A DNA stretch of 64,000 nt from Chromohalobacter canadensis (GTDB lineage: Bacteria; Pseudomonadota; Gammaproteobacteria; Pseudomonadales; Halomonadaceae), in the NCBI RefSeq assembly GCF_034479555.1, contig NZ_CP140151.1, forward strand, positions 3,472,001-3,536,000, in the 5' to 3' direction. The notes under the pieces were generated by a model. That model was not told the origin of the DNA, made no database searches, and saw only the letters and a list, made by a program, of their open reading frames with translations. Made by a program: the position numbers and the translations under genes. Below, one piece after another: positions 28,185 through 37,212 of the stretch (position 1 is the first letter of the stretch; each line of letters opens with the position of its first letter).

Positions 28185-29255
28185 TTATTCTTGCTCTTGT
28201 GCCTGCTGCACCTGCCCGCGGATATCATCGATCAGCTCGCCGCCGATCTGGTCGCGCCAATCTTCATAGACCGGTTCCAGTGTGTCCTGGAAGACCTTGA
28301 CCTGCTCGGGGCTGAGCTCGGTGATCTGCATGCCTGAATCTTTCAGGTCCTGCTTGATCTGATCGTTCAGCGTACGGCTGACTTCACGCTGGTAGTCGCC
28401 CATCTTGGTGGCCGCGTCGCGAACCAGCTCTTGATAGTCTTCCGGCAGACGGTCCCAGAAGCGAGCGGAGACCAGGGTGATAAACGGCGTGTAGACGTGG
28501 TTGGTTTCGGTGGCGTAGTCCTGCACTTCGTTGAACTTGGACGATTCGATGGTGATCCAGGGGTTTTCCTGACCATCGACGACACCTTGCTCAAGCGCCG
28601 TGAACAATTCCGCGAAGGACATCGGCGTGGGGTTGGCGCCCAGTGTCCGCCAGATATCCAGGTGAAGATCGTTTTCCATGGTGCGGATCTTCAAGCCATC
28701 GAGGTCTTCCGGCTTTTCGACGGGTTGCTGGCTGTTGGTCAACTGACGATAGCCATTCTCGCCCCAGCCGATGGCGACCAGGCCCTGAGAGGATGCATCT
28801 TCGAGCATCTGCTGGCCGATCTCGCCATCGAGCACGGCATCCGCCATTTCCGGCTGAGGGAACAGGAACGGCAGGTCGAAGACGGCGAACTGCGGGAACA
28901 TGTTCACCAGCGGTGAGGTAGACGGCATGGTCATTTCCAGCGTCCCCGCCTGCAGTGCGCTGGTGGCTTCGCGATCATCGCCCAACTGAGCGCCGGGGAA
29001 GAGATCTACTTGGATGTTCCCGTCACTGCGTTGTTCGACGATCTTCTCGAAATATTGAAGGCCGCGGTATTGCGCGCCGGATTCTGTGGTACCGATGCTG
29101 AATTTGATCTTGAAGTCGCCATCGGCTTGCACCTTGTCGCCTTTGACATCGGGCAGCGGGGGCATTTCGGTCGCCGCGGAGGCGCTCAGTGCGGTCAAGC
29201 CGATAAAGGCGCCGCCGACGACCGAAACAAAGCGTGTCGTTGTGGTTGTTGTCAT
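28185..29255 (-). CDS. dctP: TRAP transporter substrate-binding protein, DctP (second set)
   Basis: Periplasmic binding protein of 356 residues with a signal peptide (MTTTTTTRFVSVVGG..., cleavage near SASA-AT). An insertion after the mature N terminus (EMPPLPDVKGDKVQADGDF) is unusual for the family. DctP motifs: GAQLGDDREATSALQAGTLEM, DLPFLFP, GLKIRTMENDLHLDIWRTLGANPTPMS with the carboxylate-binding Arg, and ALEQGVVDGQENPW. Ligand is unknown; position next to fuconate dehydratase suggests L-fuconate or a similar aldonate. It leads the dctPQM-FAD oxidoreductase operon. Confidence 0.92.
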   Translation of the reverse strand: MTTTTTTRFVSVVGGAFIGLTALSASAATEMPPLPDVKGDKVQADGDFKIKFSIGTTESGAQYRGLQYFEKIVEQRSDGNIQVDLFPGAQLGDDREATSALQAGTLEMTMPSTSPLVNMFPQFAVFDLPFLFPQPEMADAVLDGEIGQQMLEDASSQGLVAIGWGENGYRQLTNSQQPVEKPEDLDGLKIRTMENDLHLDIWRTLGANPTPMSFAELFTALEQGVVDGQENPWITIESSKFNEVQDYATETNHVYTPFITLVSARFWDRLPEDYQELVRDAATKMGDYQREVSRTLNDQIKQDLKDSGMQITELSPEQVKVFQDTLEPVYEDWRDQIGGELIDDIRGQVQQAQEQE

Positions 29256-29398
29256 CTTGTCCTCCTGGAACTGATGGTAGTGCTGGCATGTGTGTCACGC
29301 ATGACACCGGTATCATCGCGACCTGCACCAGAAACCCTTGCTACTGATAGGTCGCTCGATGTCCTGGGCAGATGGTGTGTCTGCTCTTGAACACCTGA

Positions 29399-29409
29399 AT
29401 GTTGAACAT
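29399..29409 (-). promoter_or_regulatory. Short palindrome upstream of the second TRAP operon
   Basis: ATGTTGAACAT is an 11-base palindrome (ATGTT-G-AACAT) in the 204-base gap between fuconate dehydratase and dctP. The GGTCAGGCCAAT motif of the other aldonate promoters is not found in this gap, so this operon may be controlled differently. Confidence 0.3.
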
Positions 29410-29459
29410 ACACCTAAATACCCCTTGTTGAGACTTCATCGTTAGTCGTAGATGACCAA

Positions 29460-30776
29460 TTAATTTTCGTTGGAAGCCGCATGCCAGGCCTCTCCGTCGG
29501 GGTAGCGATGGCGTTCGAGTGAGTCGTCATGCATGGTGATGCTGTAACCGGGGGCTTCAGGGACCTGATAACGGCCTCGGTGAATGCGCACCGGATCGAT
29601 GAAATGCTCGTGAAGGTGGTCGACGTATTCCAGGATACGGCCGTCCAGCGAGCCGGAGACGGCGATATAGTCGAACAGCGAGATGTGCTGGGTGTACTCG
29701 CACAGCCCCACGCCACCGCCGTGCGGGCAGACCGGCACGTCAAACTTGGCGGCCATCAGCAGCACCAGGATCACTTCGTTGAGTCCACCCAGCCGTGCGG
29801 CATCGATCTGGCAATAGTCGATGGCGTCGGCCTGTAGCAGCTGCTTGAACATCACGCGGTTATGGCAGTGCTCGCCGGTGGCGACGCCCATGGGATCGAG
29901 CCGGCGACGAATTTCGGCATGGCCGAGGATGTCGTCGGGGCTGGTGGGTTCTTCGATCCACAGCGGATCGAATTCCGCCAGATCACGCATGTTGGCGATG
30001 GCTTCGTCCACGTCCCACATCTGGTTGGCGTCCATCATCAACTCACGGTTCCAGCCGATTTCCTCGCGCAGGATGCGGGCGCGCTGGCGATCCTCCTCAA
30101 GGTTGCCGCCGACCTTCTGCTTGAAATGCGTCCAGCCTTCGGCCAGCGCTTCGCGCGCCAGGCGCCGCATCTTGTCCTCGGAGTAGCCGAGCCAGCCAGC
30201 GGAAGTGGTATAGCCGGGATACCCCTCGGCGCGCATGTGGGCTTCGCGCTCGCCTTTGCCGGCTTCCTTGCGCTTGAGCAAGGCGATGGCTTCCTGCGGC
30301 GTCAGAGCGTCGGTGACGAAACGGAAATCCAGGCACTGGACCAATTGCTCGGGGGACATGTCCGCCAGCAGCTTCCAGACCGGCTTGCCTTCGCGCTTGG
30401 CCCATAGGTCCCATACGGCGTTGACGATGGCCGCTGCCGCCAGGTGCATGACGCCCTTTTCCGGGCCCAACCAGCGCAGTTGGCTATCACCGCTTGTAAG
30501 GTCGCGCCAGAAGGTGCCCATGTCGGCGGTGATTGTCTCGAGGTCGCGTCCCACGATGCGCGAGGCCAGCGCCTCGACGCCTTTGACGCAGACATCGTTG
30601 CCACGCCCGATGGTGAAGGTCAGGCCATGACCTTGATGGGCATCGTCGGCATCGGTGGTCAGGGTCACGTAGGTGGCCGAATAATCCGGCGCCGCGTTCA
30701 TGGCGTCCGAGCCATCGAGCTGCCGAGAGGTGGGAAAGCGAATATCGCGCGCTTGCAGGTGGGTAATCGTGGTCAT
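29460..30776 (-). CDS. fucD: L-fuconate dehydratase, enolase superfamily
   Basis: Enolase-superfamily dehydratase of 438 residues expected to convert L-fuconate to 2-keto-3-deoxy-L-fuconate. The catalytic KxK motif is Lys219-Gln-Lys221 in HFKQKVGGN; metal ligands are Asp249 (MMDANQMWD), Glu275 (WIEEPTSPDD) and Glu302 (GEHCHNR); the His base is His352 in CPHGGGVGLCEYTQH. These follow the Xanthomonas FucD numbers with an offset of one. LDFRFVTDALTP and GEREAHMRAEGYPGYTTSAGWLGYSE also match that group. No L-fucose dehydrogenase or lactonase is in the window, which suggests the acid itself is taken up. Upstream lies a copy of the shared operator motif. Confidence 0.9.
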   Translation of the reverse strand: MTTITHLQARDIRFPTSRQLDGSDAMNAAPDYSATYVTLTTDADDAHQGHGLTFTIGRGNDVCVKGVEALASRIVGRDLETITADMGTFWRDLTSGDSQLRWLGPEKGVMHLAAAAIVNAVWDLWAKREGKPVWKLLADMSPEQLVQCLDFRFVTDALTPQEAIALLKRKEAGKGEREAHMRAEGYPGYTTSAGWLGYSEDKMRRLAREALAEGWTHFKQKVGGNLEEDRQRARILREEIGWNRELMMDANQMWDVDEAIANMRDLAEFDPLWIEEPTSPDDILGHAEIRRRLDPMGVATGEHCHNRVMFKQLLQADAIDYCQIDAARLGGLNEVILVLLMAAKFDVPVCPHGGGVGLCEYTQHISLFDYIAVSGSLDGRILEYVDHLHEHFIDPVRIHRGRYQVPEAPGYSITMHDDSLERHRYPDGEAWHAASNEN

Positions 30777-30851
30777 GAGTTAGCGTCCTGAAAGAGAGCG
30801 GCTGACGCCGCTCGGGGATGTCGGGTATCAGGCTAAGGCTAACCGTCAATA

Positions 30852-30864
30852 ACAGGCCAATCGC
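30852..30864 (-). promoter_or_regulatory. Candidate operator upstream of fucD
   Basis: ACAGGCCAATCGC matches the lgoD upstream site TCAGGCCAATCGC (22138-22150) at 12 of 13 positions. It lies 76 bases upstream of the fuconate dehydratase start. The GGTC half of the motif is not conserved here. Confidence 0.5.
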
Positions 30865-30945
30865 AATTTTATTGTGCCGATTTCTTCTGGTTATCGCGTG
30901 ATGAGATGGCTCGCGGGGCTGCTGTTGGTGCGTTAAGATTTTAAT

Positions 30946-30967
30946 TGAACATTGTGTGCAATATTCA
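30946..30967. promoter_or_regulatory. 22-bp palindromic operator, copy 1
   Basis: Arms TGAACATTGT and GCAATATTCA flank the central TG (TGAA.ATTG...CAAT.TTCA symmetry). The same 22 bases, with one difference, occur at 38744-38765 upstream of tctC. TTGGTCTA follows 11 bases later here (30979-30986) and 12 bases later in the other copy. The site is 125 bases upstream of the dehydratase gene at 31092. The GntR-type regulator at 32700 is the likely binder. The remaining 30777-31091 gap contains no gene. Confidence 0.7.
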
Positions 30968-31091
30968 ATATTGTGACGTTGGTCTAATCGACGTTTCCTG
31001 AACGGCGCTTGAGAGTAAGTCCCAGGCTATGTCCCGAAATCGATGCGCCCCACCGTGGCGGCGAGGCGTGTCCTTGTTACCGAGGTCCATC

Positions 31092-32621
31092 ATGCAACTC
31101 ATCAACACGACTCCGCCGGTTATCAGACTCAACACGGTCGATAATGTGGGGGTCGCCACGCGTGCCGTTCCGGAAGGCTTGCCGCTCGGTGTCGACGAGT
31201 GCGTGGCACGTCATAATATCGATGCTGGGCACAAGGTGGCGCTGATACCGCTCGCTGAGGGTGACAACGTCATCAAGTACGGTCAGGTCATCGGCCGGGC
31301 GAGCCGCGAGATCGCCGTCGGCGAACACGTGCATACCCATAATGTTGCTATGCTCGAGCGCGATACGGCGCTGGAGGGCTTCGAGCCTTTTCCGCGCACG
31401 CAGGTGAGTGATTCGGGGCGCACCTTCATGGGCTATCACCGCCCCAATGGTCAGGTGGGTACGCGCAACTACATCGGTATTCTGTCGACCGTGAATTGCT
31501 CGGCGACCGTGGCCAAGGTCGCCGCCGAACGACTCAATGCAGATGGTGAGATTGCGGCGTTGGGGTTTGATGGCGTGGTGCCGATTACCCACGGCTCGGG
31601 CTGCGCGATGAATACCGAGTCCGAGGGCTTTGCATTTCTCGAGCGGGTCATCGCGGGCTATGCGCGGCATCCCAACTTCGCGCACGTGGTCATCATCGGG
31701 TTGGGCTGTGAGACCAACCAGGTCAAGCAACTGGTGGAGAAGTCGGGGCTGGAAGATGCCGCGCGCCTGGCCTACTTCAACATTCAGCAGGTCGGCGGTA
31801 CGCGCGCGAGCATCCAGATGGCGTGTGACAAGGTGCTGGACATGGCGCGTAGTCATGAACGCGATGAGCGCCGCCCCGCGCCGCTCCATCACTTGAGCGT
31901 AGCGCTGCAATGTGGTGGCTCGGACGGTTACTCGGGGATCACTGCCAATCCGGCGCTGGGGCACGCCGCCGATCTGATCGTGCGTCATGGGGGCAGCGCG
32001 ATCCTGAGCGAAACGCCGGAGATCTACGGCGCCGAGCATCTGCTGCTGGATCGCGCGGTGAATGTAGACGTTGCGCGTAAGCTGCTGGCACGTATCGCTT
32101 GGTGGAAGCATTACACCGAGATCAACGGCGCGGAACTCAATAACAACCCGTCGCCGGGTAATAAGGCCGGTGGCCTGTCGACGATTCTGGAAAAATCGCT
32201 GGGCGCGGTGGCCAAGGGTGGGGCATCGAGCTTGAACGATGTGCTCGAGTACGCCGAGCCGCTCAAGGTGCCAGGCTTCAATTTCATGGACAGTCCCGGC
32301 TATGACCCGGTCTCGGTTACCGGCCAGATTGCCTCGGGGGCGACCTTGGTGTGCTTTACCACCGGGCGTGGCTCGGTCTCCGGCTTCAAGCCGGCGCCGT
32401 GCCTCAAGCTGGCCACCAATACGCACATGTATGAGACCATGCATGAGGATATGGATCTCAACTGCGGGGCCATCATCGACGGTGAAGTCTCGGTGGAGGA
32501 AATGGGCGAGGCGATCTTCGAACGGATCGTCGCCGTCGCGTCCGGCGACGCCAGTGCCAGCGAATCGCTGGGCTATGGCAGCAATGAATTCGTGCCTTGG
32601 ATGGTTGGCGCGATCACCTGA
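31092..32621 (+). CDS. UxaA/GarD-family sugar-acid dehydratase
   Basis: Dehydratase of 509 residues of the altronate/galactarate dehydratase family. ATG at 31092 follows GAGG; the frame open from 31029 gives an arginine-rich, unlikely N terminus. The SAF domain (about 8-95) includes HNIDAGHKVALIPLAEGDNVIKYGQVIG and GEHVHTHN, close to UxaA. The large domain has THGSGCAMN, VVIIGLGCETNQVKQL, ALQCGGSDGYSGITANPALG, PEIYGAEHLLLDRA, NPSPGNKAGGL and FTTGRGSVSG. It is only distantly similar to the UxaA at 19419. The substrate is probably another aldonate or aldarate imported by the TctCBA carrier; no 5-keto-4-deoxyglucarate aldolase is nearby to prove a galactarate route. Confidence 0.8.
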   Translation: MQLINTTPPVIRLNTVDNVGVATRAVPEGLPLGVDECVARHNIDAGHKVALIPLAEGDNVIKYGQVIGRASREIAVGEHVHTHNVAMLERDTALEGFEPFPRTQVSDSGRTFMGYHRPNGQVGTRNYIGILSTVNCSATVAKVAAERLNADGEIAALGFDGVVPITHGSGCAMNTESEGFAFLERVIAGYARHPNFAHVVIIGLGCETNQVKQLVEKSGLEDAARLAYFNIQQVGGTRASIQMACDKVLDMARSHERDERRPAPLHHLSVALQCGGSDGYSGITANPALGHAADLIVRHGGSAILSETPEIYGAEHLLLDRAVNVDVARKLLARIAWWKHYTEINGAELNNNPSPGNKAGGLSTILEKSLGAVAKGGASSLNDVLEYAEPLKVPGFNFMDSPGYDPVSVTGQIASGATLVCFTTGRGSVSGFKPAPCLKLATNTHMYETMHEDMDLNCGAIIDGEVSVEEMGEAIFERIVAVASGDASASESLGYGSNEFVPWMVGAIT

Positions 32622-32699
32622 AGAACGCTGCGCTTCCATCACGTTCATGGGCGCTCGAACCACGCGTGCACGCATTAATCGGGGGAGTACGACAGCCGC

Positions 32700-33668
32700 A
32701 TGGCCAGATCGTTGAAGGAGCAACTTTACCGGGTAGTCCGCCAGGCCATCGAGGATGGGCGTCTCGAGCCAGGATTGGTGCTGCTGGAAGGACATCTCGC
32801 CGAGCATTTTGCGATGAGCCGTTCGCCGGTACGCCAGACCTTGGCTCGCCTCCACGAGGAAGGCCGAATCTGTCGCTTCGAAGGGCGTGGCTACCAGGTG
32901 GGGGCGCAACCCGGCGATGCGGTGCGCCGCTCGCTGGGTAAAGGCGATTTTCGCGCCTCGCGTATCGAACGCACGGATACCTGGCGTGCGCATGCCGAAA
33001 GCGTAGAGCGCGACGTGGTGCTGTGCTCGATGAAAGGGCGCTTCGAACTCAATGAACTGCAGCTGGCGCGCTCGTTGTCGGTGAGCCGGACCCTGACGCA
33101 TCGCATTCTGCTGTATCTGCAAAGCATCGGGGTGGTGGAAAAGGTCAAGTACAGCAGTTGGACGGTGGTGCCGCTGGATGACACGCGCCTGCACGATCTT
33201 TACCAGGCACGGCGTCAGCTAGAGCCGTTCATGATGACCCGTGCCGCCGAGACGCTGAGTGACGCGGACATACAGCGTTACCTGACGCGCCTGGACGATG
33301 CCGCACGCGATTATCCTCGGGTGCCCAGCGCATTGCTCGATGCCCTCGAGAATGATCTGCACCATGAGGCGCTGATGCGGGGCAACAACGCCGAAATCAT
33401 GACCATGTTGCGTCGCACGCGGCCAATTCTATTGATCAGCAAGCACCTATTGGGCTCGTCGATCGAATTGCCCAGCGTGGCACCGTTCTTCGACGAGCAT
33501 CGGCATGTGTTCGAAAAGGCTCGGGCCCGTCACGGCGAAGCGGCGGGGCGCGCCCTCGAAGAACACTTGGCACGCTCCGAATCCCAGGTGCAGACGCGCC
33601 TGGCCGATTTCCGCGATGCCGGTGCGCTTGAAGTGCCGAATTATCTGCGCGAGGTCGAGCCTTCCTGA
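32700..33668 (+). CDS. GntR-type regulator with two winged helices
   Basis: Regulator of 322 residues, longer than usual FCD proteins (about 230-250). The first winged helix is at about 5-68 (VLLEGHLAEHFAMSRSPVRQTLARLHEEGRI). A second is at about 99-158 (FELNELQLARSLSVSRTLTHRILLYLQSIGVV), followed by an FCD-like helical domain (about 160-300) with EHLARSE near the C terminus. It lies 78 bases downstream of the dehydratase gene in the same direction, probably in one operon. Two near-identical 22-bp palindromes at both ends of this gene group are its likely targets. The double DNA-binding arrangement is the unusual point. Confidence 0.8.
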   Translation: MARSLKEQLYRVVRQAIEDGRLEPGLVLLEGHLAEHFAMSRSPVRQTLARLHEEGRICRFEGRGYQVGAQPGDAVRRSLGKGDFRASRIERTDTWRAHAESVERDVVLCSMKGRFELNELQLARSLSVSRTLTHRILLYLQSIGVVEKVKYSSWTVVPLDDTRLHDLYQARRQLEPFMMTRAAETLSDADIQRYLTRLDDAARDYPRVPSALLDALENDLHHEALMRGNNAEIMTMLRRTRPILLISKHLLGSSIELPSVAPFFDEHRHVFEKARARHGEAAGRALEEHLARSESQVQTRLADFRDAGALEVPNYLREVEPS

Positions 33669-33726
33669 GCGCATGACAAAACACTCGGTACTGAAATCTG
33701 CCCTCGGCGTAACGGCTCGGTAGCGA

Positions 33727-34617
33727 TCAGCTCGGGCGTTCGCCGTTGCGCCGCCGCAATTCGCGGATCAGAGCGCTATGGTCCAGCTCGCCGTCGCCGT
33801 GCGCGACCATATCGGCGAATAGGCCGTCCACCAGGCGCGATACCGGAAGCTCAAGCGATAGCTCATCCGCGAGTGCTTGGGCGGTTTGCGTGTCCTTCCA
33901 CTGCCATTTGGCGGGCCCGCCGGGGCGGAAATCTTCCTTGAGCATGCGCTCGCCGTGGACTTGGAGGATCGTCGAATCGGCGAAGCCGCCCAGCAAGGCC
34001 TCACGCACCTTGCCAGGGTCGGCGCCGCCGCGTTCGGCGAGCAGCAAGGCTTCGGCTACCGTGGCGATGGTATTGGCGACGATCGTTTGATTGGCCAGCT
34101 TGGCAAGTTGGCCACTCCCGACGGGGCCGACATGTACGTCGCGCCCGAGGGGGGAGAATAGCGCCCGCGCTCGCGCGTAGGTGTCCGCTTCGCCGCCGAC
34201 CATGATCGCCAGCGTGCCGTCGATGGCGCCGCGCTCGCCACCGGACACCGGTGCATCCAGATAGCCGACGCCCGCTGCCTTGGCGGCCTGGGCCTGTCCC
34301 CTGGCGGTCTCGACCGGGATCGAACTCATCACCACCAGAATCGCATCGGGCGCCATGTGGGCGATTACGCCGTCGTCGCCTAGCAAGACGTCATCGCATA
34401 CCGGTCCCGAGCTGAGCATGACCATGACGAGGTCGGCGTCGGTGGCGGCATCGTTCGCCGAATGGGCTATTTCGATACCGTACTCGCGCAGTGTCTCTGT
34501 CTTGTCGGGCGTGCGGTTCCAGGCGCGGACCCGATGGCCCTCCTCGGCGAGACGGCGGGCCATCGGCGCGCCCATGAGGCCGGTGCCGATGACGCCGATG
34601 GTTTTGATGCCTTGCAT
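33727..34617 (-). CDS. 3-hydroxyisobutyrate dehydrogenase-family oxidoreductase (tartronate semialdehyde reductase-like)
   Basis: NAD(P)-dependent beta-hydroxyacid dehydrogenase of 296 residues. GVIGTGLMGAPMARRLAEEGH is the dinucleotide site, DAPVSGGERGAIDGTLAIMVGG the substrate loop, and GSGQLAKLANQ carries the catalytic Lys. The ATG at 34617 has AAGG upstream; another ATG at 34635 almost abuts the previous stop codon. Relatives include GarR (tartronate semialdehyde reductase) and L-threonate dehydrogenase, so a role in sugar-acid breakdown fits. It is the last gene of the tctCBA operon. Confidence 0.82.
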   Translation of the reverse strand: MQGIKTIGVIGTGLMGAPMARRLAEEGHRVRAWNRTPDKTETLREYGIEIAHSANDAATDADLVMVMLSSGPVCDDVLLGDDGVIAHMAPDAILVVMSSIPVETARGQAQAAKAAGVGYLDAPVSGGERGAIDGTLAIMVGGEADTYARARALFSPLGRDVHVGPVGSGQLAKLANQTIVANTIATVAEALLLAERGGADPGKVREALLGGFADSTILQVHGERMLKEDFRPGGPAKWQWKDTQTAQALADELSLELPVSRLVDGLFADMVAHGDGELDHSALIRELRRRNGERPS

Positions 34618-34636
34618 GCGTTTACCTTGTTTCATT

Positions 34637-35704
34637 TCATAACCCCAGTGCGCGACTCAACGAACCGTCTGCCAATGTCGAGCCGGCGACGGCCTGGCGT
34701 AGCGAGTCGACGACATCATCGGGTAGTGGAATTCCCTCGCGTAGATACCGCTGACGCTTGGCGAGGCCGGACTGGCCGGGTAGGCGTACCGCGACCTCGG
34801 GGTCGGCGCGCTCCGCATCGAGACAGCGCCGGGTGAGGAAGTCGGTTTCCTCGACGAAGGCATCAATGCCCCCGAAACGCGCCGGATCGATGACCATCAC
34901 CGTTGCCGATGCACCCCATTGGGTCGGGGCGTCCTTGCGACCGAAGCCGCCGAGAGCCGAGGTCAGCGCCTCGATCATCAAGCCCAGGGCGAACCCTTTG
35001 TGGCCGAAGGCCTGGCCGCCGAGCGGCAAAATGCTGCCGGGCGGGGTGGTGAAAAAATCCTCGGGGTCGTCGCTGACCGTTCCCCGATTGGTGAGGATGG
35101 CGGGGTGCGCGAGCTTGCCGCCTTCGGCACGTGTCTTGTTGACGGTGCCGTTGGTGATGCTCGACATGCTGACATCGATCAGCATGGGGTTGTCGCGGCC
35201 TGGGATGCCGATGGCCAGCGGGTTCGGTGTGTACACGGGCGTTACCCCGCCATAGGGCGCGACCGAGGCCACTGCGGGGTCCGAGCTGAGCACGATGGGC
35301 ACCAGATCGCGTTCGACGAGGGGGCGCAGATAGGCTGCCAGGCAAGCGATGTGATGGGAGCGCTTGAGCGTGACGATGCCGATGCCAAAGCCCTCGGCCG
35401 CTTGCCGTGCGTGTTCCAGAGTACGCCTGACCAGGTACGGTCCTAACACATAGTGTCCATCGATTACGGCGGCCACGGGGCTATTTTCCGTCATCTCTAG
35501 CGTGTCGGGGTCGCCGCTCGCTTTACCGGCCTTGAGGTCCTTGAGATAACCATTCGCGAGCTTGATGCCATGTGTGTGGTGACCGAGAAGATCGCCCTCG
35601 ACCAGCACGTCAGCAGTAGCGTCGGCGATTTCTCGATGCGCGCCGGCCTCCTCGAAGAGGGCCGTCAAGAGCTCCTGAAGTTGTGTAGATGAGTAGGTGG
35701 TCAT
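34637..35704 (-). CDS. Ldh2/malate dehydrogenase-family oxidoreductase
   Basis: NAD(P)-dependent oxidoreductase of 355 residues of the family of YlbC/ureidoglycolate dehydrogenase, ComC sulfolactate dehydrogenase and YiaK 2,3-diketogulonate reductase. Motifs: GDLLGHHTHGIKLANGYLKDLKAG with the catalytic His, SHHIACLAAY, TPNPLAIGIPG and GHKGFALGLMIEALTSALGG. It uses 2-oxo acid/2-hydroxy acid pairs. ComC-type enzymes occur with Tct-type carriers in sulfolactate use by Chromohalobacter, but the separate suyA/suyB genes expected for that are absent here. Start overlaps the tctA stop (ATGA). Confidence 0.85.
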   Translation of the reverse strand: MTTYSSTQLQELLTALFEEAGAHREIADATADVLVEGDLLGHHTHGIKLANGYLKDLKAGKASGDPDTLEMTENSPVAAVIDGHYVLGPYLVRRTLEHARQAAEGFGIGIVTLKRSHHIACLAAYLRPLVERDLVPIVLSSDPAVASVAPYGGVTPVYTPNPLAIGIPGRDNPMLIDVSMSSITNGTVNKTRAEGGKLAHPAILTNRGTVSDDPEDFFTTPPGSILPLGGQAFGHKGFALGLMIEALTSALGGFGRKDAPTQWGASATVMVIDPARFGGIDAFVEETDFLTRRCLDAERADPEVAVRLPGQSGLAKRQRYLREGIPLPDDVVDSLRQAVAGSTLADGSLSRALGL

Positions 35705-37209
35705 GGCGTCCTCGGGGATTGGGCGGCGCCGCGATAACGGCGATAGAGACGAATGAACAACGGCAGGAACCAGATCAGGATGACCATGGCGCCCAGGCCC
35801 GCGCTGATCGGGCGCGAGAAGAAGCTGAGCAGGTCGCCGTTGCTCTTGAGCATCGAACTCATGAAGTTGTTCTCCAGCGTGCCGCCGAGTACCAGACCCA
35901 GAATGGCGGGGGCCATGGGGAAGTCATTGCGTGCCAGGATGAACGCGACCAAGCCAATGATCAGCATGATCCACACATCGGTAACGGCGTTGTTGATGGC
36001 AAAGGCGCCGACGATGCAGAAACACAGGATGATCGGCATCAATATCTTACGCGGTGTCAGGATGAAGACCTTGGCCGAGCGAATGGCGATATAGCCGATG
36101 GGCAGCATGATCAGGTTGGCGATGAAGAACACCGTGAACAGGGCGTAGACCAGGCCGCCACCGTCCATGAAGATGGTGGGGCCGGGGTTCATGCCCTTCA
36201 TGTACAGCACGCCGATGACGATAGCGGTGATCGAATCCCCGGGGATGCCGAAGACCAGCGCCGGCACCCAGGCGCCGCTGATGCCGGAATTGTTGGCCGA
36301 GCTGGCATCGACGATGCCTTCGATGTGGCCGGTGCCGTAGGCGTCCCGGTTTTTCGAGCGGCTCTTGCCCATGGCGTAGGAAATCCACGCCGCGATGTCC
36401 GCACCGGCGCCGGGCAGCGCGCCGATCAGGGTGCCGGTCGAACTCCCGCGTAACAGGTTGCGCCAGTAGCGTTTGAGATGCTTGGGAACGCTGCTGAAGA
36501 CCTCGTCCTTGTGTACCGCGGGGACGTTGCGGCCCTCGTTGCTCGAGCCGTAGAAGCTCATCAGCTCATTGAGCGCGAACATGCCGATCATCACCGGAAT
36601 GAAGTTGATGCCTGCCATCAGATCCGGAATGCCGAACGTGAAACGCGGGGCGCCACTCATCATGTCGAGGCCTACGGTGGAAAGCAGCAGCCCCACCAGC
36701 AAGGACAGGAAGGCCTTGGTCTTGGAACCGATGGAAATGAAGATCGAGCAGCTCAGACCCAGCAAGGCCAGCCAGAAATACTCGAACGAGCTGAACTTGA
36801 GCGCGACCTCGGCGAGTGAAGGCGATACGAAGACCAGCACCAGCGTGCCGAACAACCCACCGAACATCGAGCACACCAGGTTGGTACCCAGCGTTTCGCG
36901 TGCGCGCCCTTGTCGTGCCAGTTGGTGCGATTCGCCGACATAGGCAGCCGAGGCGGGCGTACCGGGAATATTGAGATAGGTCCCGGGAATGTCGCCGGCA
37001 AAGATCGCCATCGCCGACGTGGTGACGATAGCCGCGATGGCTGGCGTCGGGTCCATGTAAAAGGTGATGGGGACCAGCAGGGCGACGGCCATGGTGGCGG
37101 TCAGCCCGGGCACGGCGCCCACGAAGACGCCGAAAATGGCCGCGCCGGCGATCACCAGCAGCGTCTGGAAATTGAAGACCAGCGCCAGGCCTTGCAGAAA
37201 TGCATCCAT
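35701..37209 (-). CDS. tctA: Tripartite tricarboxylate transporter large permease TctA
   Basis: Large membrane subunit of 502 residues with about 11-12 hydrophobic segments. Family motifs: FGVFVGAVPGLTATMAVALLVPITFYMDPTPAIA, GTPASAAYVGES, the second half repeat GALPGAGADIAAWISYAMGKS and GIPGDSITAIVIGVLYMKGMNPGP. It transports a carboxylate driven by an ion gradient. Gene order C-B-A is normal for this family. It is followed by two dehydrogenase genes in the same operon. Confidence 0.95.
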   Translation of the reverse strand: MDAFLQGLALVFNFQTLLVIAGAAIFGVFVGAVPGLTATMAVALLVPITFYMDPTPAIAAIVTTSAMAIFAGDIPGTYLNIPGTPASAAYVGESHQLARQGRARETLGTNLVCSMFGGLFGTLVLVFVSPSLAEVALKFSSFEYFWLALLGLSCSIFISIGSKTKAFLSLLVGLLLSTVGLDMMSGAPRFTFGIPDLMAGINFIPVMIGMFALNELMSFYGSSNEGRNVPAVHKDEVFSSVPKHLKRYWRNLLRGSSTGTLIGALPGAGADIAAWISYAMGKSRSKNRDAYGTGHIEGIVDASSANNSGISGAWVPALVFGIPGDSITAIVIGVLYMKGMNPGPTIFMDGGGLVYALFTVFFIANLIMLPIGYIAIRSAKVFILTPRKILMPIILCFCIVGAFAINNAVTDVWIMLIIGLVAFILARNDFPMAPAILGLVLGGTLENNFMSSMLKSNGDLLSFFSRPISAGLGAMVILIWFLPLFIRLYRRYRGAAQSPRTP

Positions 37210-37212
37210 GGC

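Noticed and set aside
31077..33194. Open minus-strand frame of 705 codons across the dehydratase and regulator genes
   Set aside because: It is antisense to two well-supported genes, is rich in Arg, His and Gln and has no recognisable domain; it is a by-product of high GC.
31092..35704. Sulfolactate degradation genes
   Set aside because: The Ldh2-family enzyme and Tct carrier fit, but suyA and suyB are normally two separate genes, while here one fused SAF-plus-large-domain dehydratase is found, and a GarR-like enzyme is present.
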